Part shown: one piece after another, positions 32,116-43,300 of the stretch
Numbering within the stretch: the stretch's first letter is position 1
How the letters are laid out: each line of letters opens with the position of its first letter
NCBI GenBank assembly: GCA_022559845.1
Contig: CM040127.1
Span: 28,358,708 to 28,422,707 of the forward strand
DNA length: 64,000 nt
Direction of reading: 5' to 3'
From: Amorphophallus konjac
Lineage: Eukaryota; Streptophyta; Magnoliopsida; Alismatales; Araceae
The notes under the pieces: generated by a model
Database searches by the model: none
The model's input: the letters and a program-made list of their open reading frames with translations, nothing else
Told to the model about the DNA's origin: nothing
Program-made: the position numbers and the translations under genes

Positions 32116-35100
32116 GGCCATTTCGGGATGATTCCCAAGACTCAGGCCCAGCCCGCCAGGGCGGCATTGTTGTTCCTTCAGCACCGGGTCGCCGGAGAGA
32201 CGGGGCTGTGGTATAGATTTTACCATTTTTCATCTGGGTTTTAAATTATATATATATATATATATATTATTATTATTATTATTATTTATTTCCCTTTTAT
32301 GTATTTATTCTGAATGATTTCTCTATTTTGTTTATTATTATTACTATTAGATTTTCCTTTTTTGTTTACCATTATTATTATTATTTCACATTGTTTTAGT
32401 CTATTTCATACATATATTGAGATTTATTTACTCATCATAGTTTTTTATTATTAATTTATTATTATTATTATATTACACATATTTTTTTGGAGGAAGAGTG
32501 GGCCGTTGGAGGACTGCAGGAGTATGCCACTGAAGGCCTTGCAGAAGGTGTACCGGTGAGGGCGCCAGGGAGCATACCGCTGAGGGGCTGGCAAAGTGTG
32601 CCGGCCAAGGGTGCATGGAGTGTGTCAGGGAAGACGGTGAGAGGTGTGCCGGCAAAGGGGCGCAGCCGGGTGTGCCGCTGAAGAGGCGGGCAGGTGTGCC
32701 GGTGAGGGGGCACAGGCGGGCGTACATGCGAAGGGCTTGGGGCTGTGCCGGCGAAGGGCGAGAGGGGAGCGTGCCGCAGAGGGCAGACTGGGAGTGTGCC
32801 GGCGGAGGGGGTAGAGGGCGTACCGCTGAAGGGCTAAGCAGGTGTGCCGGCGAAGGGCCATGAAGTATGTGCCGGCGAAGCGTGGCTAAAAAGGTGTGCC
32901 GGCGAAGGGTGACTGCAGGGGCGTACCGGCGAAGGGCATGGGGAGCCCACTCCTCCGTTTCTTTTAAGGCTTTTCTTTTCTTATTTTCTGATTTTCCTAT
33001 TAAGTTTGCGTGGATTTCTTCTTTTCTTCTCTTGATTAATTTTCATTCTTTCTCTCATGAGAGCGGATGTTCAAGTTGCTTAGTTGTTGTTCGGTTCGGC
33101 TCTCTTTGAGTTAATTGCGGTTCCCTTGCCTCGGTTAAAGCGTTTTACCGTTGTTCTTTTCGTTTGTTTGTTGCTTCCTTTTATCTTTTTAATGTGTTGT
33201 TGTTCCATTTGTTTGTTGCTGTCTTTTATCATTTTAATATGTTATTGTTTCTAACAAAAATTCGGCAGCATCTCCCCTTGACCCGAGCGTAAGGGAGATA
33301 CAAGGAACGCGCCTACAAGGAGTGGCGGAACCCGACAACTGGAGGTGGGCGCCCGAGAGCAGCAATACCTTAATAAACCTCAGAAAACTCGGAGGGAATG
33401 CCGGACGGGAAATCTCTCCCAGGCTGGTCGGGGGTGCACTAGGCAAGAAGGTTGGGGGTGGTGGCTAGCGTGCCGGCCAGGGAGCCTGTAGGGGCTGGAG
33501 AGGTGTGCCGGGCAAAGGCCAAGGGGCACCGTGCCGGTGAACCGGGGGCAAGGTGTACCGGGCAAGGAGGTCACGGGGTGCACCGGGGAAGACCCGCAGG
33601 GGTGTGCCGGCGAAGGGGCTTGGCTAGTGCGTGCCGGGGAAGGCCCGTAGGGGCGTGCCGACGAGCGGGTGAGCCAAAGGCGTGCCGCTGGAGGCACACA
33701 GAGGGTATGCCTGGAGAAGGACCAGCCGGGGATGCTGGTTGGCTAGGCCGAAGGGAATCTTGGCAGAGGGAGAGAGACTCAAGGGGTCTCAGTATAGAAG
33801 CGTTGGGCCTGGATGTCTAAGGAGAAACGGAAGGGCGTCTCCCTTTAGGCAAATGAGCAGAGATTGCAGCGGGGAGAGGAAGGGCAGCAGGCCCTCTCCC
33901 CCCCTTTTCTTCTTCTCTTCTTTCCCTTCTTTTTCTTCTTCTCTTCAGGCGGTGGCGGAGGGTGGAGCGGCAGCACTCTCCCCTCTCTTCCTTTTCTCTC
34001 TCTTCGCACAGGCGACAGCGGTGGGTGGAGCGGCGAGCCCTCCCCCCTCTCTTCCTCTCTTCCCTCTTCTTCTCTTCTTCTCTTCTTCTCTTTCTCCTCT
34101 TTTCCCTTTCTCTTCTTCTCTTTTCCCTTTCTCTTCTTCTCTTTGCGCGGACGACGGAGGGTGGAGCAGCAGGGGGGAAGCCTCCCCTCCTCTTCTTCTT
34201 CTCTTCTTCTCTTTCTCTTCCTCTTTCTCCTCGCTCAAGGGGTGGTGATCGAGGCGGCAGGCCCCTCTTCTTCTCTTCTTCTTCTTCTCTTTTCGCACAG
34301 ATGGCGACAGTGGGCGGAGCGGAGGCGCCTCCCCCCTCTCTTCCTCTCTTCCCTCTTCTTCTCTTCTTCTTCTTCTTCTCTTTCTCTTCTTCTCTTCTCC
34401 TCTTCACTGTCTGCGTGTGGGTGTCTCTCTCTTCCCCTCTTGCTCGCCGCGAAGAAGAGGGGTCTTATACCCCCTGTGGCGGGAGCCTCCGAAGGCGGGA
34501 AGCGTCCGGGGGGGGGGGGGATTTAATGGGAGTTGACTCCCTTGTCCTGGGTGATAGGGGGAGTAGGCAGCGTGTCCCAATCCCCGGGCGACACCTCAGA
34601 CAGCCCGCTGTGCGCCAAGGATCCATAGGGCATGGGCGCAAGATCTCGTCTGCCGGAATGTGCCGTTGAAGAGCCTTAATGGCGTGCCACTGGCAGGCCA
34701 AACAGGCGTGTCGCTGGAAGGCCAAAAGGGCGTGCCGCTAGAAGACACGGCAAGTGTGCCGCTGAAGATCCCAGAGGGCATGCCGTTGAACGGCAAGGAG
34801 GGCGTGCCGTTGAAGACCACTAGGGGCGTGCCGCTGAAGGGGGGCCTCAGGGCGTACCGTTGAAGGGCCCAAAGGGCATGCCGTTGAACGGCCAGGAGAG
34901 TGTGCTGTGGAAGGCCCAGTCGAGCGCACTGGTGGAAGAGGTGGCAAGGTGCGTCGGTCAAGGCCCGTGCCGGGTAGAGACCACCTGGGGGTGTGCCGGT
35001 GGACGGCAGCAGGTAGTGTACCGCTGAGGGCGTTGAGGGCGTGCGCTAGAGGGCGCCATGAGTGTGCCGCTGAGGGCGACGCAGGAGCGTGCCGCTGAAG

Positions 35101-35503
35101 ACCTCTGCAGGGTGTGCCGCTAGAGGGGCACAGGGGTGTTCCGCTGAGGGGCCTGGGGGGTGTGCCGCTGAACCACCCCCGTGGTGGGCCGCTGAAGGCC
35201 TGGGTGTGCCGCTGGGGGCTCCCAGGGGTGTGCCGCCGGGGCCATCCAGGGCGTGCCGGTGGGGCTAACTTGAGCCCGTTTTGAGCACGAGTTATGGTTC
35301 GCTTGATTTGCTTTGGGGCCCACGGATTGTGAGCTTCCCGGGGGTTAGTTTCTCTTTGCTGTCGTGACTCCGGGGATGGCCTCACGGCAGTGTGCATATT
35401 TGGGGGAGCCGGTCGACCAGTCTCTCCGGTGCTTCTTCACTCGGCGCCGTTATTGATGCGAGGCCGGGCAGGATATATGTGCATGCATTTTTTGGTGTCC
35501 ACA
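32116..35503 (+). mobile_element. LL1 5' LTR, truncated by LL2 insertion
   Basis: This begins GGCCATTTCGGG at the junction with LL2, equivalent to 47342 in the 3' LTR, and ends GTGTCCACA at 35503. Internal blocks are an A/T-rich stretch (32235-32480), CGGCACAC-type arrays (32500-32940, 33450-33720 and 34660-35260, here as GTGTGCCG), and a C/T-rich tract (33890-34420). Low-complexity frames across the C/T tract are not genes. Confidence 0.82.
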
Positions 35504-35584
35504 AATGCCCCCCCCCCCACTGGTAGCACAGGTGAAGGATGAGCTGGGCGGTGCCCGTGGGTGTACTAGTCTCTTTTTCTCTTC

Positions 35585-36310
35585 GTCGGTGCCGATGGGG
35601 TGTCGGGAGCTGACATGGTTTGTTTGTCTCTTCTTCTCTTCGTCAGTGCCGACATGGTGTCGGGAACTGACATGGTTTATCTGTCTCTTCTTCTCTTCGT
35701 CAGTGCCGACAGGGTGTCGAGAGCTGACATGGTTTGTCTGTCTCTTCTTCTCTTCGTCAGTGCCGACAGGGTGTCGGGAGTTGACATAGTTTATCTGTCT
35801 CTTCTTCTCTTCGTCAGTGCCGACAGGGCGTCGGGAGCTGACATGGTTTGTTTGTCTCTTCTTCTCTTCGTCAGTGCCGTTGGGAGCTGACATGGTTTGT
35901 CTGTCTCTTCTTCTCTTCATCAGTGTCGACCGGAGACGGAGAATGATATGGTATGTTGGTCTCTTCTTCTCTTCGTTAGTGCCGACAGGTTGCCAGGCGC
36001 TGAAGCAGTGTATCGGTCTCTTTGTCTCTTCATCAGTGCCGACGGGGTGTCAGGAATTGAAGAAGTATGTTGATCTCTTTGTCTCTTCGTCAGTGCCGAC
36101 GGGGCGTCGGGAGCTGACATGCTCTATTGGTCTCTTTGTCTCTTCGTCAGCGCCGACAGGGTGCCGGGAGCTGACATGATGTGTTGGTCTCTTTGTCTCT
36201 TCGTCAGCGCCGACAGGGTGCCGGGAGCTGACATGGTTTGTTGGTCTCTTTGTCTCTTCATCAGTGCCGACGGGGTACCGGGAACTGACGTGCTTTGTTC
36301 GTCTCTTCTT
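35585..36310 (+). repeat. Array C of LL1, 57-bp unit, about 13 copies
   Basis: Units of about 57 bp contain CAGTGCCGACAGGGTGTCGG and GTCTCTTCTTCTCTTCG. The spacing of the GTGCCGAC anchor is 57 bp through most of the array. It is the same unit as LL2 4116-5640, at half the copy number. Confidence 0.9.
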
Positions 36311-36399
36311 CTTTTATTTTTCTTCTCTTCTCTTTTCTCCTGTTCTATATTCCCTTGCACGTAAACATGGGGTGAGAATTTATTTAGTGTCCTCAAATC

Positions 36400-37015
36400 A
36401 AGGAAGCAGGCTGCGAAAGCCGAAATTTGGGGAGCAGGCTGCCAGAGCCAGAAAGTGGGCCATGGGGGCCGAGGTAAGCAGGCTACAAGAGCCAAAGTTG
36501 GGAAGCAGGCTATAAAAGCCAAAGGGAAGCAGGCCAGAAGAGCCGAAGTCGGGAAGCGGGCCGCGGAGGCCGAATTGGGGGAGCAGCTTATAAAGCCAAG
36601 GATATTGGGAAGCGGGCTGCAAGAGCCGAAATTATGGGAAGTGAGCCGCGAAGGTCGAATTCTGGGAAGCAGGCTATGAGAGCCGAATTTCGGGAAGCAG
36701 GCTACAGAGCCAAAGATGTTGGGAAGCGGGCTGCAAGAGCCGAAATTATGGGAAGCGGGCCGTGAAGGCTGAATTCTGGGAAGCCGGCTATGAGAGCCGA
36801 ATTCCGGGAAGTAGGCTGCAAGAGCCAAAGATATTGGGAAGCGGGCTGCAAGAGCAAAAATTTTGGGAAGCGGGCCGTGAAGACCGAATCGGGGAAGCAG
36901 ATTACAGAAGCCGGAGTTGGGAGATTAACGAGCCGCGAGGGCAAGAGGTAGGCCATGGGGGGCCAAGATTGGGCTCTACGAGTCAGAGCTGGGAAAATAG
37001 GCTGCGATAGCTGAA
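36400..37015 (+). repeat. Array D1 of LL1
   Basis: Degenerate units of about 30-40 bp contain GGGAAGCGGGCTGCAAGAGC. It is equivalent to LL2 1925-2645. Confidence 0.82.
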
Positions 37016-38280
37016 ATTGATTTTACTGTATACACACATTATTTTTTTATTTATTTATTTATTTATTATTATTTTTTTATTCAAGCATGCAGGCATTCAT
37101 TAGCAGACATAACATAAATATACGTATGTGATAGCTCCCTCTATAGGGGATGGGATAGGGACATCGCCCCATAATTCGCAGACACGGTGCGGGTCATGAG
37201 GCACAATTGAGGGGTGGTGCACCCGTCAAGAGGATATCGCACGTCTTGGATGCATAGCCTTAATTCACGCATTTCACCCGAGGCAATTCTCTGTGGCGTG
37301 GCGGTACAAATGTGTGAACAAAGAGCCCTAACCATAGGGATATGCAGGTTTTCCTGGTGACACTCGAGGATCGCTCTAGCGCCTACACATTAGTTCCAGG
37401 CTTTCGACTTTCGGTAGCTTCACACAGCCCCCACTTGTTTATTTTGGTAGCGGATTTCACCGTTCGGCACGAGTCTCCTCATGTGTCTCAATGGGGATTC
37501 CCGGTACTAAGATTCGTCCTTATTGTGATTCTATTGCGGATTCCACCGTTTGACGTGAGTTTCCTCATATGTCTCAATGGGGATTCCTGGATAATAGGTT
37601 TCATCCTTATTGTAATTCGCTTCACCATTTCGCGCGAGTCTCCTCATGTGTCTCAATGGGGATTCCCGACTACTCGGATTCACGTCTCTCTCTTTTTTTT
37701 GCATCATTTTTTTTCTCTCTCTCTTTTTTTATTGTTTTTTTGTTTTACAGTGGGGGTAGGCAGCTTTTCCCTCACGATTACCTTTCACGCGAGTGCAGGA
37801 ATTCAAGTCTCCGTAGAGTGCTAAGAAGGAATTCGGGCAATCCCTATGGTTGAAAGCTATTGAACACATTAAGTGCTAAGTGTGGGAGCGTTGCCTCAGG
37901 TTTATTTTGTGAGTTGGGCTTAGCGATTCAGCCATGACTCTTCCCCTTGACGTGTGCACTTGCCATAATTGGGTTCCCTTTGAGTGCGTGCCGTGACGCC
38001 CGTGCATCCGGAATCGGGGCAGCATTATTTAGCAAGGAAATGTGGTCCTAGAAAATTCCAAGGAGGTGTATTATTCTATATTAAGCAAACATGCAAGCAG
38101 GGCAATCATGCATTCTCTTTTTTTTATTTTTTTTTCTTTTTGTGTGTCCGCTTTATTATTATTTTTTTGTTATTTTTTTGTGTGTTTGTTTTTGCATAAG
38201 AAAATATTGTTGTTACGTATAAGTGTAGTGGTAGTAAGGGTATTAGAGAAGCAGACCACGAACGGCTGAAAGGGTATTAA
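37016..38280 (+). repeat. Block E of LL1
   Basis: This sequence separates D1 from D2 and matches LL2 764-1922 in reverse. It includes A/T-rich ends and a 75-85 bp repeat with TGTCTCAATGGGGATTCC around 37480, 37575 and 37650. A frame at 37342-37824 opens MQVFLVTLEDRSSAYTLVPG, like the LL2 copy. Confidence 0.72.
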
Positions 38281-39420
38281 GGTAGCAGGCTATAGAACCC
38301 AAGGGACATTAGGGGAGCGGGCCATAAGGGCCGAAATTGGGAAGCGGGCTGCAAGAGCCGAAGTTATGGGAAGCGGGCCGCGAAGGCCGAATCTTGGGAA
38401 GCAGGCTACGAGAGCCGGACTTGGGAAGCAGGCCACGAAGGCCAAAGGGAAGCATGCTACGAGAGCCAAGGTTGGGAAGCAGGCCACGAGAGCCAAAGGT
38501 AAGCAGGCTGCGAGAGCCAAAGTTGGGGAGCAGGCCATAAAAGCCAAGGGGAAGTAGGCTACGAGAGCCAGAATTGGGAAGCAGGCTATAAAAGCCAAAG
38601 GGAAGCAGGCTGCAAGAGCCAAGGTTGGGGAAGCAGGCCACGAGGGTCAAAGGTAAGCAGGCTGCGAGAGCCAAAGTTGGGGAGCAGGCCACAAAAGCCA
38701 AGGGGAAGCATGCTGCAAGAGCCAAGGTTGGGAAGCAGGCCACAAGGGCCAAAGGTAAGCAGGCTGCGAGAGCCAAAGTTGGGAAGCGGGCTGCAAGAGC
38801 CAAATTCTGGGAAGCAGGCCGTAAAGGCCGAATTGTGAGAACCAGGCTGCAAGAGCCAAAGATATTGGGAAGCGGGCTACAAGAGCCGAGATTGTGGGCA
38901 GCAGGCTACGGAAGCCAAATCAGGGGAGCATGCTACAATAGCCAAAATTGGGGAGCGGGCTGCAGGAGCCGCAATTATGGGAAGCGGGCCGCGAAGGCCG
39001 AATTCTACGAAGCAGGCTGCAAGAGCCAAAGATATTGGGAAGCGGGCCGTGAAGGCTGAATTCTGCGAAGCAGACTGCAAGAGCCAAAGATATTGGGAAG
39101 CAGGCCGTGAAGGCCAAATTCTGGGAAGCAGGCCGTAAAAGGCTGAATTCTGAGAAGCAGGTTGTAAGAGCCAAAGATATTGGGAAGCGGGCTGTAAGAG
39201 CTGAAATTATGGGAAGCAGGCTACGGAAGCCAAATCGGGGGAGCAGGCTACAAGAGCCAAAATTGGGGAGCGGGCTGCAGGAGTCGCAATTATGGGAAGC
39301 GGGCCGTGAAGGCCGAATTCTGGGAAGCAGGCCGTAAAGGCTGAATTCTGAGAAGCAGGCTGCAAGAGCCAAAGATATTGGGAAGCGGGCTGCAAGAGCC
39401 GAAAAGATATTGGAGAGCGC
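38281..39420 (+). repeat. Array D2 of LL1
   Basis: This is a second, longer array of the same unit as D1 (GGGAAGCAGGCTGCAAGAGC variants). LL2 lacks it at the equivalent place, where unrelated sequence (1-763) follows block E. Confidence 0.82.
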
Positions 39421-40389
39421 GGTGGGACGGGTGGATCAATCCTGATAGTTGGCCTTGGCCGACACGGCTGAGCCGAAGGGCGTCGGGTAGCAGGGCACGA
39501 GAGCCAAGGAGAAGGATTCGTGAAGCGGCGGGTTCGAAGACCACGTCTGTCTCATGTCCCTTTTTTCTTCTTTTTCTTTTGTGTGAGGCGACGGGTTCGA
39601 AGACCACGTCTGCCTCGTGTCTCTTTTTTTTTCTCTTCTTCCTTTGTGGAGAGGCAGGCGCGAAGACCATGTTTGCCTCGTGTCTCTTTTTTTATCTTCT
39701 CTTCTTCTTTTGTAGAGAGGCAGGTGCAGAGCCCCGTGACTGTTCTTTCTCTTCTTCTCTTCTTCTTTTATGGAGAGGCCGGTGCAAAGACCATGTTTGC
39801 CTCATGATCACTTCTTTCTTTTCTTCTCTTCTTCTTTTATGGAGAGGCAGGTGCAAGGACCATGTTCGCCTCATGACTGTTCTTTCTCTTCTTATCTTCT
39901 TCTTTTATGGAGAGGCCGGTGCAAAGACCATGTTTGCCTCGTGATCACTTCTTTCTTTTCTTCTCTTCTTCCTTTATGGAGAGGCAGGTGCAAGGACCAT
40001 GTTCGCCTCGTGACTGTTCTTTCTTTTCTTCTCTTCTTCTTTTATGGGGAGGCAGGTACAAAGACCATGTTTGCCTCAGGACTCTCTTTTTTTTTCTTCT
40101 CTTCTTCTTTTGTGTGAAGAGGCGGATTCAAGGACCACGTCTGCCTCAGGACTCTTTCTTTCTTTTCTCCTCTTTTTTTTGTGGAGAGGCGGGCTCGAAG
40201 ACCACGTCTACCTCGTGTGTCCTTCTCTTTTTTATGGAGAGGCAGGTGCAAAGACCATGTTCGCCTCATGACTGCTCTTTCTTTTCTTCTTTTCTTTTGT
40301 GTGATGAGGTGGGCTCGAAGACCACGTCTGCCTCATGCGTGTCTTTTTCTTTATTCTGCTCTTCTTTTCTCGTTAATGCTTCCACGCTG
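39421..40389 (+). repeat. Array F of LL1, about 65-bp unit
   Basis: From about 39520, roughly 13 units of 60-70 bp contain GAGGCAGGTGCAAAGACCAT and a C/T-rich spacer. Coding-looking frames reflect the unit and its C/T spacer only. Confidence 0.8.
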
Positions 40390-43300
40390 GAGTGTATTTC
40401 TCTTAATGTGCCCCCAGGTTGGGTGTAGCTTCATTTGGTATGCATCCCCCTGAGGGGTGTGTTTTGCCTCTGTCTCTGTGCCCCCAGGCGGGATGTATTT
40501 TTCAAGGCTTCTATGTCCCCAGACCAGGGTGTGTTTTTTTAATGCCCCTCGAGGCGGGGTGTAGCTCTCTTCAAAGGCCCCCATGGTGGGGTATACTCTT
40601 CGCGGCTTCTATGCCCCCAGGTGGGGTATGTTTCTTCTTCATATGCCCCTGGTACGGGACATAGCTCTCTTCAAATGCCCCCTGGACAGGGGTGTATCTT
40701 TTGCTTCTTATGCCCCCCTGAGGCCGGGGTGTATCTTTTGCTTCTTACGCACCCCCTGAGGTGGGGGTGTATCTCTTTACGGCTTCTGTGCCCCCCAAAG
40801 TAGGGTATGTTGTTTCTTCAAATGCCGCTTGGGCGGAGTATATCTTTCTTCTTATGCTCCCAGATCGGGATGTATGTCTCTTTGTTTCTGTGCCCCGGGT
40901 CGGGGTAGATGCTTCTGCTTCTTATGCGCCAAGGGCGGAGTGTATTTTTGTGCCCCCAGGCTGGGGTAGGTGCTTCTGCTTCTTATGCGCCAAGGGCGGA
41001 GTGTATCTCTTTCTATGCCCCTAGGCTGGGGTACATTCTTCATGTTTCTCATACCCTTTTCGCAGGACGTATTCTGTTGCTTCTCTTGTCCCTGGATCGG
41101 GGCGTATGTTTCTTCTTCTGACGCCCCTAGGTCGGGGTATATTCTTTCTTCATGTGCTCCCAGGTCGGGATGTATGCCTCTTTGCTTCGGTGCCCCCGGG
41201 TGGGGGTGTACTCTGTCTCTTTGCTTCTGCGTCCCCCAGGCGGGGTATGTTTCTTCTTCAAATGCCCCTGAGCCGGCGCATATTCTTTATGGCTTCTATG
41301 CCCCCTAGCGGGGTATATTTCTTCTTCGAACGTCCCTAAGACGAGATGTATTCTTCTCTTTCTTATGCTCCCGAGGCGGGATGTATCTTCTTCAAATACC
41401 CCTAAGCCGGGGGGTGTTCTTTATGGCTTCTATGCCCCTTGGCAGGGTATGTTTCTTCTTCAAATACCCCTAAGCCAGGATGTATTCTTCTCTTTCTTAT
41501 GCTCTCGAGGCGGGATGTATCTTCTTCAAATACCCCTAAGCCCGGGGGTGTTCTTTATGGCTTCTATGCCCCCTGGCGGGGTATGTTTCTTATTCAAATA
41601 CCCCTAGGCCGGGGTGAACTTCTCTTCATATGCCCCTGAGTCGGGGCGTGCTCTTTATAGCTTCTAGGCCCTCGAGGTGAGATATGCTTCTTCTTCAAAT
41701 ACCCCTAAGACGGGGGTGTGATTCCTGACTTCATATGCCCCCGACGTGGGGTATATCTTTTGTTTCTTATGCTCCCGAGCCGGGATGTAGCCTCTTGGCC
41801 TCATATGCTGCCGAGGCGAGGGGTATGTTGCTTCATGTGCCCCCGGGGGGAATGCATTTTGCCTCTACTGCCCCATGGCCGGGCGTATCTCTTGGCTTCT
41901 TACGCCCCCAAGGTGAGGTGTGTTTTCTTCTTGTGCCCCCGGGGTGGGGTATATCTTTCGCTTCTTATGCCCCCCCCCCTTGAGGCGGGGTGAAGTCTTT
42001 GCTTCAAATGCCCCTAAATCGGGGTATAGTTTTGTCTCATATGCCCCTGGCGCAGGGGTGTATTTCTCTTCATGTGCCCCTCAGTCGGGGTGTATCTTTG
42101 TTGCTTGTTGTGCCCCCAAAGGGAGGTGCCTTCCTCTTCATGTGCGCCGGGCACCGGGTGTATCTTTACTTTTCTTTTTTTTATATGCCCCCGAGGGGGG
42201 AATTCTTCTTCTTCTGCCCCGACACGCTGGGGAATGTTTGCTTCTTGTGCCCCCAAAGTGGGGTGTATGCTTTTTCTTGAGACTCCCCTAAGGCGAGGTG
42301 TATTCTTTGTTGCTTCATGTACCCCCGAGTCGGGGTGGATTCTCTTCATGTGCCCCCATGGCGGGGTGTACTCTCTTTATGTGTCCCCAGGAGTGGGGTG
42401 TGGTTTGCTTCCTGTGCGCCCTAGCAGGGTGTATCGCTACTTGCAATGTCCCCCGAGGCGGGGTATCCTTCTTCTTCAAATACCCCTAAGCCGGGGCGTA
42501 TTCTTTATGGCTTCTATGCCCCCATAGCGGGGTGTGTTTCTTCTTCAAATACCCCTAAGATGGGGTGGACTCTTTTCTTCTTATACTCCCAAGGCAGGAT
42601 GTAGCTTCTTCAAATGCCCCTGAGCCGAGGCGTGATCTTTACGGCTTCTATTCCCCCAGGCGGGATATATTTCTTCTTCAAATACCCCTAGGCCGGGGTG
42701 TATTCTTGCTGCTTCTCATGCTCCCGAGGTGGGATGTGACTTCTTCAAATGCCCTTAAGCCGGGGCGTATTCTTCATGACTTCTATGCCCCCCTGGCGGG
42801 GTATGTTTCTTCTTCAAACGCCCCTAAGCTAGGGTGTTTTCTTATACTTTTTGCGCCCCTCAGGGCGAGGTGCATTCCTCTCCATATGCCCCTAGCATGG
42901 CGTGTACTTTTGTTTCTTATGCCTCTAGGCCGGGGTATGCTTCTTGGCCTCATATGCCGCCGAGGCGAGGTGTGTGTTACTTCATATGCCCCCGGGGCGG
43001 GGATGTATTCTGCTTCTAATGCCCCCCCATGGCGGGGTATGTTCTTGGCTTCTTATGCCCCCAAGGTGGGGTGTTTTTTCCTTCTTGTGCCCCCAGGCTG
43101 GGATGTATTCTGTTTCTAGTGCCCCCAGAGTGGAGTGTATTGCTGCTTCCGATGCCCCCAAGGCGGGGTGTAATTCTTGCTTCTTATGCCCCCGAGGCGG
43201 GGTGAACTCTTCTTATTTGCTTATGTGCTCCCATATCGGGGTGTATTCCTTTATTCATATGCTCCCCTAAGCCGGAGAATGTTGTTTGTTCTGCTTCAGA

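Noticed and set aside
28341..34257. A giant palindrome or hairpin replicon
   Set aside because: The arms are two related LTRs facing each other. One arm starts exactly at an LTR terminus (32115), and the rest of each element continues outward, so nested insertion explains it.
33864..34669. Ser/Leu-rich or Lys/Glu/Arg-rich proteins in the C/T-rich tract of the LL LTR
   Set aside because: They are low-complexity translations of a polypyrimidine tract and are not conserved as frames between LTR copies.
39378..39944. 188-residue Ser/Phe-rich frame
   Set aside because: It spans the repeat units of array F, and the protein only repeats the DNA unit.
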